Positions 25,237 to 36,870 of a stretch of 64,000 bases of DNA are shown here, one piece after another; position 1 is the stretch's first letter; each line of letters begins with the position of its first letter. The notes under the pieces were generated by a model. The model saw nothing but the letters and a program-made list of their open reading frames with translations, was not told the DNA's origin and did no database searches. The DNA comes from Mesaphorura yosii (taxonomy: Eukaryota; Arthropoda; Collembola; Poduromorpha; Tullbergiidae). Position numbers and translations under genes: made by a program. The DNA lies in contig WIXG01000190.1 in NCBI GenBank assembly GCA_009869945.1, positions 89,667-153,666 on the forward strand, in the 5' to 3' direction.

Positions 25237-25798
25237 ATGGATACTTCTATTGCTCAAAATGAGAAAAATAGTGATGAAAAGAGCGAAACTGATGTGCGTC
25301 CTCCAAGCCCTCCTCCCAAGACTGCAAGCATGGAAGATAGTATAACAGCTAGAGCAAAGTTAAAAGCAGAGATCGAATATCTAAAAGAAAAGAAAAGAAA
25401 ACTGAAGCTTGTTGACGTCTACAAGAAAAAGGTTAGCTTAAACCTGTCCAAAGTTTTATTAAATTGTCACAAGATTATCCTCTAGTTTGCTCATTGAAGT
25501 CTAATGTGTCTTTTTAGTGGACAGTTACTGCCTTGTCTCAAAGCATACAAGACTGGACATCGACTGGGCAAAGTTGTGCCAATGAGCTTTATTCACGCAT
25601 TGCGCAAGGTAACGTACAACGGATTTCACCATTAACTAACACTTATCAACCAAAGCAAAGTGATGTTTCCTTAATTTGTTAGACTATCCGGACGTAACTC
25701 GTGAACAACTCGCCAGGAACTTCGGCTGCTACCGCCAACTAGCGCATATTGATAATTTGGACCAGGCCTTGGAGGAAGTTTTCTGTACAAACGATTAA
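25237..25798 (+). CDS. SFR1: Swi5-dependent recombination repair protein 1 homologue
   Basis: Partner of Swi5 in the Swi5-Sfr1 (Mei5-Sae3 type) complex that stimulates Rad51 in homologous recombination. Three exons: 25237-25431, 25518-25608, 25683-25798; 133 residues, shorter than human SFR1 (245) because the disordered N-terminus is short. Residues ~15-28 are Pro/Ser-rich (RPPSPPPKT). A charged coiled coil (about 33-66) ends in KKRKLKLVDVYKKK, equivalent to the conserved RLKLVKMYR block of SFR1, followed by a helical domain (DWTSTGQSCANELYSRI) and the C-terminal REQLARNFGCYRQLAHID that parallels LIDHYGLDDKLLHYN. Assignment rests on this C-terminal half recalled from the family, not on a search. 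The start is the first ATG of the frame. Confidence 0.75.
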
Positions 25799-26777
25799 TC
25801 TCAATATACAATTTACTTGAAATGAACTGAAGTGTAAATCAAGGTTGTATGTACTGCGCCATTACTGCTTTATTTGTTTCCAAGTGATTTGTAAATATTC
25901 ATTTAAGCCGTACACTTCTTTTTTATGGGAAATTGGGTCATTGCAGATTTCAGGTTTATTTACAATATATACGAAGTTTAGTACAATTAAATTGCATCTG
26001 ACAAGCTTTTCTCTCAACGTATACTTTACATCACAAACTTAGAGGATGAGTAAATATTAAAAAGAGATGCATGAGTTAAAAATTAAGTTTTAAAATGCGA
26101 GTGTGATTATTAGCTCATGGTAAGATATGACGACTAGAATCAGACTGTTTTAAGTGATATGGAATAGGAATCACACAAACTTCCACAGTTATATAGTGCT
26201 GCAAATGCAAAATTGGACCAAGAAGTCTTCTGCTTGTTGCATCCCAAAATCCTACAAGACTGGCGATGCGGAAACACGTTTACTCTAATGCCATGTCAAG
26301 GTCTGAGACTATTACTGGAAAATTGTAACTTCTAACACAACTTGTCGCCTTACGTGCTATAAAGCGCGTGCATAACTCGGATAATGGAGTACGATACAAA
26401 TCATAGAAAATTTACGCCAACACTTGGTATTGCCACGAAATTTCATCACTCAGTACAAACACCTATAATGTTCGTGACTACTAAATTTTACAATGTTAAA
26501 TGGATTACGAACTGTCGGCATTCACTGGTCAGGGTTACTTCGTAAGTCTTATTTGCATGGTGCTTATACACAACGGACGGAATAAGAACACGCCCCAGAA
26601 TTCAGCTTTGTAATGGAGAAGATTGCAAGGGTTCTACTCATGAACTCCTCTTAAGTATCGTTCCCATAAATTATTAGTTTAAGTTTTGTACGAGAGCAAG
26701 ATAAGAATCAGACACAGTTATCTTCACGGATTAAGGCACATTAAAGGACGGTGAGATTCATAGCCATCGAGTTTCTG
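25799..26777. other. Gene-poor interval right of SFR1
   Basis: About 1 kb, AT-rich, holding the 3' UTRs of SFR1 and of the minus-strand small gene. No clean AATAAA lies close to either stop, and no coding evidence was found. Confidence 0.4.
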
Positions 26778-27483
26778 CTAATGATTCTGCCTTGAAATTC
26801 TGAATGCTTCCACAGCTTCCAGGAGCATTTCGGTGTCACTCGTTTGCACGGCTTTGCGAGTACATCGGGTCCTAGTATGTGCTGCTGAAATTATCGGTTC
26901 AAAATATAACTAAAGAAATATGTACGTACTTTTTAGGAGTAACAATAACAGTAACCTACTCTTTGGCTCATTTTCCTGGTCTATAGGAATATCATCCGGG
27001 CATTCCTGTTGATGTATTTCATTAATTTATGTATTTCAAAATTTGTTTGGACATAATCATAATTTTCAAAACTGTACTCACCTCCGTCTCAGAATTCCGG
27101 CGGATGCGGCGTCCTGCGGTATTCTGTTTCTGAGGTACAAAAATTATTTATTATTAAACATACAAGTCAACATGGCTTTTAAAAGGTGCAGAATCAACAG
27201 CACAAAGAAGTACGAATGTACAAATGTTAATTCGAAGCCGCCACCTCTCATTAGTTCGGTGCTCCATACACTTTGTTAGCATTAACAAACCCAAATGTAT
27301 TAATCATGAGGCTCAGTGTTTATGGCGTGAGATTAAATTGTTACAACAAACTAACCAAACCAGTGTTAAGTGCACTGTGCACAGCTACACCGTAAACTGT
27401 CCTGAGAATCCATGAAATTATACCTGTATGGCTGTATGAAACTCCACTACATGTCTTCTAATCGCTGATATGACGTGAAGCAT
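26778..27483 (-). CDS. Unnamed four-exon small protein
   Basis: Not recognised. Four exons right to left, all with GT-AG borders and matching phase: 27424-27483, 27082-27129, 26960-27005, 26778-26884; 86 residues. The middle is basic (QKQNTAGRRIRRNSETE), then acidic (EECPDDIPIDQENEP), then basic again (HTRTRCTRKAVQ), and it ends in an amphipathic segment (TEMLLEAVEAFRISRQNH). No signal peptide or membrane span. The ATG lies only 68 nt after the REEP stop on the same strand, with no poly(A) signal between, so it could be a second cistron, an alternative 3' end of REEP, or an independent gene with a promoter inside REEP. The acidic-basic layout suggests a nuclear or adaptor role, but that is only a guess. 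Confidence 0.45.
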
Positions 27484-27551
27484 AATGTGGGTATTTGAGT
27501 ATTTAAACTAGTAAACGGTAACGGAGAGTAAGACTCATCACATGCAAATTG

Positions 27552-29644
27552 TCATATAAAAGGTCGAGTGCTGCGAAATGTCACACTGCTTTCGGACGGA
27601 GACGATTCCTTGAGGGAATGCCCGGATCCTGGACTACTGCGTCTGCCTTCTCCTCCAGGCCTAGCTTTGGCTTCAAATCCTTGAAGAATAGTTTTAGCGA
27701 CTACTTTCACTTGTGGCTTAGTAGATTTTGACTTTGTGCTTCTAGTTTCATATTCTAAGTAATCGTCATCCACGTAGGAGACACGATATGGAGAGGCACG
27801 GGACGTTGAAGGTTGCTTTGAACTATGCTTTAAATTGGCGACAGATTTGGAGTCTGATGGGTACCAGCCAAATTTGACAGGAAGAGGAATATCATCGATC
27901 TCCAACTCCACAGGAGCTTGAGACTTTAAATGAGGACATGAGAGGTTAACAATAAATCACAATTATCAAAATTTCGCCTATCGTGTGAAGAAATCGTCAT
28001 AGTCTAATAATTTCGATGTGTACAAATTGAGAAATTGATATTAAAAATTAATTAGTTTTCAAATTTCATTACCTTTGGCTTCGCTTTAGCTCGTGATCGG
28101 CATCCAGGAGGACGTTCATTCTCTACTGGAGAATTCGAGGGTACTCTCCGAAGGTCGTCTTCCTCACTCGGCATTCCTTCATTGCGCAAAATCGCGTCCA
28201 ATGCTTCCCTAATTGGTATAATGTATTTTAGTCATTAAAGCTACCTAGTTTTCAGCGGGAAAGGCATACCTCTCGTACGAAAAGGAGCGAGTAATGCCTC
28301 CTTGACCGTCTGTTCGAATTAAAATTAAATTAGTGAAAACAAGTACATGTAATAATTGTAACGAAGCTAAGTTTCACTCGCAAGGCTTCATGCAAGGCAA
28401 AAAGTGTTGAAAAATTGATAAGACTTTAAGTTCGTACCAACGGCATCTCTTTGAGCATTTGGACGATTGGCGTATTCCTGGTCAATTGACCTTTCCACAA
28501 GCCGGGACCTCGCCTTTGAGAATTAAAACTTTCAATAAAGGTAACAAATAATTCAAATGATAACTAAAATTGGACAGTAAGCTTAAAATTAGAAACAAAA
28601 CATGCTTGGGCAAGAAATGAATACTCTTATATTAGAAACTATAAATTAGAAATGTTAACTGAAGAGGACTTAATTTATTACAGTGGTTTTTGTCTTCGTA
28701 CAGAATGGGACAATTTCATTATTCGTTACACTTTTTCAACAAACAATGGAATGCAGCATTTAAGAACTTTGGATTTTTGAAAGAAAGCTAATATTGATCG
28801 AGTTGGTTCAGTTGGTGAGTACAAAAATCACAAACCTCGAGAGCTGCGCGCCAAACTTGCTCGGAAACTGCGGCGAAGATCTGAGAACCCCATTGATACA
28901 AGAAATCAGTGACACGGCTTTTGAAATCGCGGATGAAAGCTTCGATCGCCTGAAAAAATAAACAAGATATTACCAAGTATATTACAAACTTCTTGAGATA
29001 AGCCACACTTTTCTAAGGTTGAATATTATTCGTTTTTACTTACATGCTCATGCTGAACAAGATTAGGGTGAATAATCCGGCGATATGCGAAATGAGATCC
29101 CCCAGCAGAAACCAAGCACAGAATGAGTGAGGCTTTGAGCTCGTAGTAAAATGGAAACCTGTCAATGGATAAAAATAAAATGTTCAGTAATCAACGAATT
29201 CTCAAAGTGGAAAGTGCGCTGCATTATGCATTTTAACTCGTCAGGCTGTTATTACCAGAAAGAAAAGAGAGGATCGACAAAGACTTCCGCCACAGTGTAT
29301 AAGGCAAAGACAATCCAGTAGGTCATCCAACGAATCTGTTGATTCGAAGATAAGTTGTGCGGTGGTGGAAAATGTAAATTCGAATTCAATTAGTCAAAAG
29401 TCAATTAGGTATCAAGTTTAAACAATGTCGCCGAGATCAGACCTTAAGCCTTGGGTGAACTTACGTAAGCACGTGCATTCTTCTCCTTAATAGCTTTATA
29501 CGAGCAAAATGCAGGGTATAGCAGTCCACATGTAATCCTGAAAATTGAAGATTCTAAATGATGAGCCCTTGCCTTGAGATGGAGAGATAGCAGAACACTT
29601 AAATCGACTTACATAATCAGTCTTGATAAGAGATAGGCCAACAT
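27552..29644 (-). CDS. REEP: Receptor expression-enhancing protein, REEP1-4 type
   Basis: ER-shaping membrane protein of the TB2/DP1/HVA22 family; REEP1-4 members stabilise ER curvature and link ER to microtubules. Nine exons right to left: 29613-29644, 29465-29537, 29256-29335, 29044-29158, 28836-28949, 28438-28513, 28270-28309, 28073-28208, 27552-27923; 345 residues. The N-terminus MLAYLLSRLIM matches the REEP1-4 start (they lack the longer N-terminus of REEP5/6). Hydrophobic hairpins: residues ~1-20, then WMTYWIVFALYTVAEVF and FWFPFYYELKASLILCL; the family blocks LYPAFCSYKAI and PLFSFWFPFYYELK are clear. The tail is long (about 230 residues), charged and serine-rich, with RSFSYER resembling the RSFSMQD element of REEP1. 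Confidence 0.92.
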
Positions 29645-29847
29645 TTTGAACGTGAACCAATATCCAATCGGGTCTTCAGATAATAAAATCCTTTAGTTAG
29701 CACTCACTTCCTTGCCACCACATTGACCAAATGAATGCACATGCAAACCAGACATCAATCCACTCCTTGCTATCCCTTGATATGTGACATGTGACATGAA
29801 CACATCCAGAGAGCACTGAGAGAGTAAAGTAAAGAAAGACTTTACTT

Positions 29848-30032
29848 TAAGATCTTCTCTAACAAAAACCACTTGAAGGCCGAGTTCAAACTTAATTCAA
29901 TCATGCTGAATCCGAATCCGGTGCAAGCGCTTCCAACCAAAGTTACTTCCGCAAAAGAACTCCACCAGATTCGGATTCAGCATGGTCGAATTAGGCACAC
30001 AGTTTCAAGTGGTTTTGAAGAAGACCTTAAGT
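29848..30032. repeat. Imperfect inverted repeat, about 75-nt arms
   Basis: Left arm 29848-29923 and right arm 29962-30032 are reverse complements with mismatches and small gaps. The best block is 17 bp and perfect (29902-29918 against 29968-29984), and a second block around ACCACTTGAA pairs with TTCAAGTGGT. The loop is about 38 nt. A smaller dyad (AAAGTAAAG / CTTTACTTT, about 29827-29847) sits at the left border. It may be a MITE-like insertion or a hairpin-RNA source. Confidence 0.6.
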
Positions 30033-30991
30033 CTATTTCAGATAGATCTTAAGAAGATAAGAAGATTGGAAGATAAAGTCTAGCCAAAAGTAAATTACAA
30101 TGAATAGCAGATTAAGTACGAAGATTATGTTGATCAATTAATTATACTAGCAAAGCACAATTTGTTCAAAATTCTAAATAATTTTAATTAATGCTCTTAC
30201 CCTTAAGACAAAGCAACCGACAAATGGAAGACCGAAGTGTGAAGGGAAACCGTGCACGGGCTCTTTTGTACTTTATAACGACGACTAAAAGAAAAGAACC
30301 GACGAGGAACCGAAATAAATAAAGCCAAATTTAGAAAGACAGGTTTTAAAACGGAAAAGTGTCGTTTGTTCTTTAGCCTCAGCTCGCTCAGCTGGTATGC
30401 GAGCACAGAAGAGCGAAGATGATCAGAACCCGCACATAAAGCCTTGCATCTCTGTACATGCAATGTTGGCTTTGCTTTGTTTTGGCAATTTCAGTGCCAA
30501 AACAATCACAAAGGTCATTAAACTTGGATTTGTGCCAATTCAAGGATCGCTCCATTTGCAAGTGAACAAAGAACTTGAGAATTGATTTACTGAACTAAGA
30601 TTACATAGATTGATCAATATAGTGCTGCAAACTCCAATTTTTATAGTTCTGGACTTAAACAGAACATTAAGTCAAAAACACGTTGTGCAGTAGCGAAAGA
30701 GTAAGAATACGGAACTCATGAATGTTGAATTGGATGCCTAGTGCATATTGCTATTTTGATAAACTCCCCAGTGCTATATAAACGATTATTAGATTCTTAA
30801 AATGGATTCAGCTTGACCTTCAAGTCATCTCTGGACTCTGGAGTTCAATTCCGGCTTTGGAACGTTGAATTCAAGTACGCCCCCAGGTTTTAATAAGACT
30901 TTCTATTTCCTGGAGAAAACCGGCGAAAGCTCGTATTTCTAGTGAAAGAAAGCCATCGTCAGAGCGTGAATGTCTCATCCAACATGAATTG

Positions 30992-31008
30992 TAACCTAAC
31001 CTAACCTA
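30992..31008. repeat. Short interstitial telomere-like run
   Basis: About three AACCT units in tandem, with a related AGGTT run near 31116. Same pentamer as the 24980 palindrome. Confidence 0.55.
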
Positions 31009-32711
31009 GGAATATTGTCACGTACAGTAAAGAGAGGAGTATGGTTGCAGAGGGATGAGTGGAGGGATGGGGGATTATTGGGCTGGGTGAGAAGAGTGAG
31101 AACAGGGGTGGGGAGTTAGGTTAGGGGGTCAGAGGGGTGAAACTAGCGGGTTGGGGAAGTATAGTTCAAACTTTCCAGTTGGTATCGAGAACGTGAAGAC
31201 GCCATTCTTTTATGCATTTAAGTCATTCCTAATTTATTAACATCGGCCATTAAACGTTTTCATTTTCTTCATGTCAAAATTTGCCGGAACATTGAAATCT
31301 TGATGAAAGAAATCCATTCCTACTCCTCAACCGAAAATTGTCAAAAACCTCGCATGTGATGATAGCATGAGGCACAAAAGGCGATGATGATACGTTAAAG
31401 ATCCTTCGGTTTTGTTTCGTTGTGTAAGACTCGAAATGTATGATTGGATTTCATGCACATTTCAAAATAAATAACACTAAATTTGAATACAAAGCTCCGG
31501 CCTTTTTTATGTTGTTTTGTTCAGTGCGCAATGTTGTGATGTGAAATTCGCTGTAAGGCCAGCGAAAGCAGGGAGCAATGAACACGTTGTTAACTTTTTA
31601 GCTCTTTTCTAGATTACTACGTAAGTCCTAATGTCGAACGTGGCCCATTTGTAGCCAAAACGTTTGGCATTTTCAAGAGTGAAGGGGGCTGAGACGAGAG
31701 TGTGCCTACGCTATATTCGCCTGGTAGTTTCACTAATCACTACGCACATAAGCGATGTTCTAGTATGACTTCGTGAGTTGCAATGTGCTGAACGACGGAT
31801 GGACTGTACAGACACAAGATCGTCTTGAAATCTCCAGCAATTCAGTTTATCACGCTGTGGAGCTGCAAACCATCCAGTTTAGATCAAGCATTCGCAATCA
31901 TTCGACCATCTTGTCTATTCAGGTAAGTCACTTCGTAATGTTATCTGCTTCAGCTTCCAACGTTAAGAGTTGCTTTGGTAAATGAAATTGGGGATTCAAC
32001 TGCAGTTATCTCTTTCCAAATTATGGAAAACTGCCATCGCAATGTAGCATCGCACATAAAACGCGCAGGTGGTGGTGGTCTCGAGTCAGTGTCTACCTCA
32101 ATAATCAATAAGAATTTGAAGAATTCATGGACTTAACCACGGTGGATATAGATTGCTTGTCCGGCTCCTGCGTCGCCATACGGTGCGGCTGATGAAGATT
32201 TTTTGTTAACCGATTTTAGAAGCAAGGCAGTGGTCTCGTGGGACCACAGCACGGGAAAGTTTTGTTTGGCCCAAGGGCACCTTCTGTAGGTTGCACCACA
32301 ACATTTGGTAACAAAGTTGAATTCTGATTTAATTGTGCAGTTTAGAGTTAAATTCTAAACAGGAAATAATGTTAATGGCACACTTGAACACAGGGCTTGT
32401 ACATGTAATTCTGAGTGTTGTACGATTGTTCCCATGTGCAGTGCAAAACTCTCGGCTGAGTTAACTCAAACAAACGCTCCCAGAAACACAGGAGTCAGAC
32501 AAGCAATCTGTATCCACCGTGGACTTCACTGAAATCCGCAGGAAGTACTTCATTCACCATTCTATGAATCTCTATGCCTGCCTTCCCCATTTGCTATTTG
32601 TCGCGAATCTGTCGAAGCTGTAGATGACGTGTTGGGGCTCTTCTGTATCTGCCAATTTGTAATTAATGCCCATCTGTAAATTATCAGGACCTCACACAAA
32701 GGCACAGCGTT

Positions 32712-32900
32712 CTATAGAGCTGAGTATCGAGGATACTTTGCTTGTGTCCGCACCACATGGCTCAGGGTATCAACAGCCTGCAGTAAGAGTTTAGTGGTTA
32801 GAAATTCGCACACCCCTTTCATTTGATTCATGACTTCATGAGACATTGTCGACATCCGGGCAGTTAGGGGTCCTGTAGCACCTGTAGGCGTTGGACGCAT
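32712..32900 (-). CDS. Possible exon or small ORF, unrecognised
   Basis: 62-codon open frame beginning MRPTPTGATGPLTARMSTMS and ending TQAKYPRYSAL. Amino-acid balance is protein-like, with a helical centre (NQMKGVCEFLTTKLLLQ). An acceptor-like TTTAATGGCAG directly precedes the ATG on this strand, so it may belong to a spliced gene. I could not assign a family or connect it confidently to other exons. Confidence 0.2.
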   Translation of the reverse strand: MRPTPTGATGPLTARMSTMSHEVMNQMKGVCEFLTTKLLLQAVDTLSHVVRTQAKYPRYSAL

Positions 32901-33770
32901 CTGCCATTAAAGCCAGACCAGTATATAATCAATGCTGACTGAGGGCAGATGCATTTAAGTGTGAGAATTGATACGATACTTGACTCGAGCCCAAATTTTA
33001 AAAGGCCAAAGCAGCGGTACTATTTTTTTCCGTTCCCCCATCTCCAAACCTCGTTGACATGTTGCAGGAGGTTTCGCCCTAAAACTGAAACCATGTAATT
33101 ATATTCTTGGAAAGTTACAGAATTTCTGTCCGGAGCAAGGGCCAAGTTCTTAGATCATGTTTTACGTAGCGACTACAATTGTCAAATAAGCCGTGCGTAT
33201 CATAAAACTTTAACAAAGCCCAAAGTAGGAATTTGTTGGCAACTGTTTCGGTTGAAGTTAAGACCGACTCTTGTGAACAGAAATTGTGGAGAATAATACA
33301 ATAGTTTATGGTGCATGGCGTGTCTCATATCATGTTTCATATGCATGCATGCTGGGTGAACAGCCTCCTGGGCTCTGACCCTTAAGCTCGGGCCTGTAAG
33401 ATATTGAATTTTGGCTTTCGGACACTTTTATTACTTTCGTGAGTTTTGTAGGTTAGGTTTGTAGTGGAAAAGTATAACTTCGCACTTGAGTTGCATTTTG
33501 CGATATGACGGTTTTGTTTCGGCAATTTCTTCCGTTTGGTAGTCCGAAGTCCGGAATGGACGAGGATGAGGTTCAAATGTGAACTCAGAATCGGACTTCT
33601 TTCAGTTTCTTTGCACTTTTTTGTACTGCTTTTTCTCGTCTTTGTTTTGGAGGGAAAATGCCCTGTCCGTTGTTGAGCACACACTTTCAGTCGCCGGTTA
33701 CGATACTCCTCTTGTGCTAAGTACCTATCTACTTGTACCTTTTCCAGTACGTCCATGTACAAGAGAAGAG

Positions 33771-36700
33771 ATGCTGAGGAGTCGTCGTGTCAGTTATAAT
33801 TCTGCTGGTGGAGAGACAAGTCACAGAAGTTCTTCATCAGAAACCCAACGAAAGGTACCTTTGGAAAGGAACCTAAGCGAGGAAGACGTTATTTCATCAG
33901 TGGTTGCAATTTATCACCAAGAAGTCGAACGGAATCGAGTGGATTCACCAGTGACGATGGATCTCTCGGAAATTATGGTTAGTCACTCTTGATCACTATT
34001 AAGTTAACCACGTGTGCTTGATGATGCTTCTTATTGTCGTGGCATTCTAGGTAGGCATAGAGTAGAGCATCCTGATCCCTGACTGCAGACTGTTCCAACT
34101 TCCTGTTCAGGGTTATGCTAGTGTTCAGATCTAAATGATAGAAAGTTTGTGCTTCGTGATTGCTTAAGATAAACTAGAAAAAGATCACCTTCAATTCATG
34201 TTTAGTTTATTATCCGCTTCCGTTTCCTGTTTGTATGAATAGCGTAGAAGTTTCAATCTCAGCATTACCGTTTTACAAAGGATCGTTGAAAGGTTAACCT
34301 TAGAATGAGCAGAGTCAAAATGAAGTTTTGTCAATTCATTCCATCTGTTCTTTCGCTCTCTCTTCTCCAATTCTTCTTTGTGCAAAGCGCTGCAATGGAA
34401 ATTAAAACTGGATTTTGAATTTTTCAGGAACAAGTGAAGGAATTCGACGGTGGCGAAGGAAAGAAAAAGCAGAGTGAATCCGTTTTGTCAACCATGGAAA
34501 CTCTTCAGGTTATTAAGAAACAAACTGCCGACTACATATGCGTCTTTTGTAAATCTGGGGAAGTGGACGATACTCGCTTGGGCAGGTTGTACTTTCGAGA
34601 CGGCGTGGTAACACACTACTTCTGTATGGCAAGTACACATGCCCCTTAAATTCACGCCTGCGCTTTTTGGCTCCAGAGTCGGGAATCCCGACACTTATCA
34701 AATGTCCTTTGCTCCGATGTAGTTGTTCTCTGCTGCACTTAGCCAGGGAGGTGTGGATGCGCAAGGCATACTTGGATTTTTGGTGGGTGACATCATGCGT
34801 GAAGTTCGACGAAGTTTCCGGCTTGTATGTTGTAAAAGAATTTTTGTTGATTGAACTGAATGCTCTTTAATTTGGTACTCGTTTGGAATTCTAGAAATGC
34901 GTGTATTGCAACAAGACCGGTGCTAGTATCGGGTGCTGCACCCGCCGCTGCAAAGCTGCATATCACTACGCATGTGGTTTGGAACATGGTGTCAATTTTC
35001 AGTTCTTTGGCAACTTCCAGTAAGCACATACTCCATGTACCATGTTTCTGCTTTTCTGCTGATGTAAAGAATAAAGAACAATGACTTCAACTTGTCAACT
35101 TCCTTGTTGCAGAACATTTTGCGTGGATCATCGCAATCTTCAGAAACTACCACCAAATCAGGCAGTTTGGACGTGCACAATTTGCTTGTGTGAAGTTACT
35201 AAGAGTGATTTTCCGAACTCTGGAACACTTGCAACATGTTGCAAAAACATTTTTCATCGAGCTTGTCTTCAAGTAAAAAAAAATGTAGTGCAATTCTATA
35301 GATTTTGTTCGTGTGGTAATTCAGAATTTTGTACTCACAGAGAATGGCTTTAAGTGCTGGATATTTCTTCAAGTGTCCAACTTGCAACGATAGTGAGAAG
35401 TTTATTAAGGAGATGAGACAATTCGGAATTTACGTTCCGGAACAGTAAGTGGAGACTTCAAAGTTCCTAGTTTAATATACATAATTCAATGTTGTACATT
35501 TCTGTTCCAGGGATGCGTCATGGGAAAAGGATAATGCATTTCAAGATTTGTACGTACAATATTCAAACTGTGATGCGACTGATTGCCAGTGTCGACACGG
35601 ACGGGATTTCAATGCTGAGAAGGGGTGAGTAATCGTTGACATTGATAATGATTGATACAGGAATTTAGAGATGTTGAAATTCGGGCCAAAGCCACTTTTT
35701 AAAGAAGTATACTATGTATGGGCTTAAACAGGGACTGGAGTCTGGCAAGGTGCCGGCTTTGTGGAGGTGCTGGAACTCACAAAAAGTGCTCCGGTTTAAA
35801 GACAATTGCTCTTTGGGCTTGCGTCGGCTGCGTTGAAGTAGAAAAGTCTAGTATGTTATTTTATGATTCTGTTTCACATTTCGAGTCCTGAAACCAGTCT
35901 TTATTTGAAAGTACGCATTTTCTTTAGGTGGCAAGACCTCTACTTTGGTTGTAGACGATGAGGTGCCGACTTGTTCTAGAACAATTCGTGAGGCTGAAAA
36001 CAGGCAACAGGTGCATGGCGATGATCTGTGTGACACTCCGGTGGATTTATCACGCTTGGTTTTGCGCCGTCCAACTTCAGACTTCTTTCCTTACTCGCGT
36101 GCAAAATTGGTTGTTATTCAGAAAGCCGGCAAGACAGAGTTACCGGACTGGCGACATTTGACATTGGAGCTGACGCTTATCGATTTGATGAGTAACGCTG
36201 TCGTCACCGTCGTGGATAAAGATAGCCGAAAAGTAGCATCGAATAAAGAAAAGTACAAGCACAATGCGAAGAGCAAATGTAGAACGAAGAAATGCTTTAG
36301 TAGCAGCAGCAAATCTGGAAATAAAAGAAAGGCCAAGAATAACAAGCAGCCTGCGAAGAGGCGTCGTTTGACTACTTCCATCGAGGCAAAGTCAAACGAA
36401 CTTTCTATGGGAGTGAGCGTGGGCAGCACAGAACAACCGGGGGTTCCTATTTGTGAAACGTCTCATTTGGAAAATAATGTAGACACAAAATCACAATCAC
36501 CAAGCAATGCTGTTACCGAAAACACAGCGTCCACGAATGGTGCAAATTCTCCAATTTGGAAGGCATCAGAAAACAAAAATAGTTCAAAGCTGTCGGTTAC
36601 AAATGATGCACTGGAAAAGAAGAATGCTTCGAATTCTCTTATTCTGAGTGATTCTTCGGAAGTATCAGCAGAAGTAAAGGGTGACGGTGAGTGAATGGCG

Positions 36701-36849
36701 GTAGAAATACGAACACGCTTTGTTGAAATTGTTAGGAAAATTTCTAAACGCTTGAACACCATTTTGCGTATTTAGATGCAGATGGTTCAAAGATAGCTCG
36801 AAGCCGAAGGAAGTCCAGTCTGCTTTCCAAGGAATACGTCGTGTACTAA
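33771..36849 (+). CDS. ePHD-RING/PHD protein, PHF7/G2E3/pineapple-eye-like
   Basis: Chromatin or ubiquitin-related zinc-finger protein of the PHF7/G2E3 family. Ten exons: 33771-33977, 34428-34628, 34723-34824, 34895-35019, 35113-35272, 35341-35444, 35511-35624, 35732-35850, 35928-36686, 36776-36849; 654 residues. An extended PHD (about residues 105-220) has YICVFCKSG, VTHYFCM, GILGFLVGDIMREVRR, KCVYCNKTGASIGC and CKAAYHYACG, ending FCVDHR. A PHD/RING-like module follows (CTICLC, CCKNIFHRACLQ, FFKCPTCND), then the third Cys-rich module (CDATDCQCRHGRD, CRLCGGAGTHKKC, WACVGCVEV). The C-terminal ~280 residues are disordered, with a basic stretch (36240-36370) and a serine-rich part. There is no HECT domain, so it is closer to PHF7 or fly Pie than to vertebrate G2E3. 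Intron 34629-34722 is GC-AG. An upstream out-of-frame ATG at 33755 precedes the chosen start. Confidence 0.88.
34629..34722 (+). other. GC-AG intron in the PHD gene
   Basis: Donor ATG|GCAAGT and acceptor GATGTAG|TTG. No GT donor nearby restores the frame, whereas this junction joins HYFCM to LLFSAALSQGG, matching the spacing of the family's extended PHD. Confidence 0.8.
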
Positions 36850-36864
36850 CTGATGAGGCTATAC

Positions 36865-36870
36865 AATAAA
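36865..36870 (+). terminator. Poly(A) signal of the PHD gene
   Basis: AATAAA 15 nt after the stop codon, giving a very short 3' UTR. Confidence 0.65.

Larger units (their letters stand above)
29645..33770. other. Gene-poor interval between REEP and the PHD gene
   Basis: About 4.1 kb with both 5' regions. Contents: a large imperfect inverted repeat (29848-30032), a telomere-like AACCT run (30992-31008), a donor-like TTCAG|GTAAGT at 31920 that could end an untranslated exon of the PHD gene, and two minus-strand open frames of uncertain status (32712-32900 and 33382-33762). An acceptor with a good pyrimidine tract (TACCTTTTCCAG) ends at 33747, 23 nt before the PHD-gene start codon. Confidence 0.45.

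Noticed and set aside
30830-30870. tRNA-like B box (GTTCAATTCC)
   Set aside because: No matching A box, anticodon arm or complementary acceptor stem can be drawn around it.
33579-33770. Upstream in-frame extension of the PHD protein
   Set aside because: Hydrophobic, unconserved, and interrupted by a strong acceptor site ending at 33747; treated as intron or 5' UTR.
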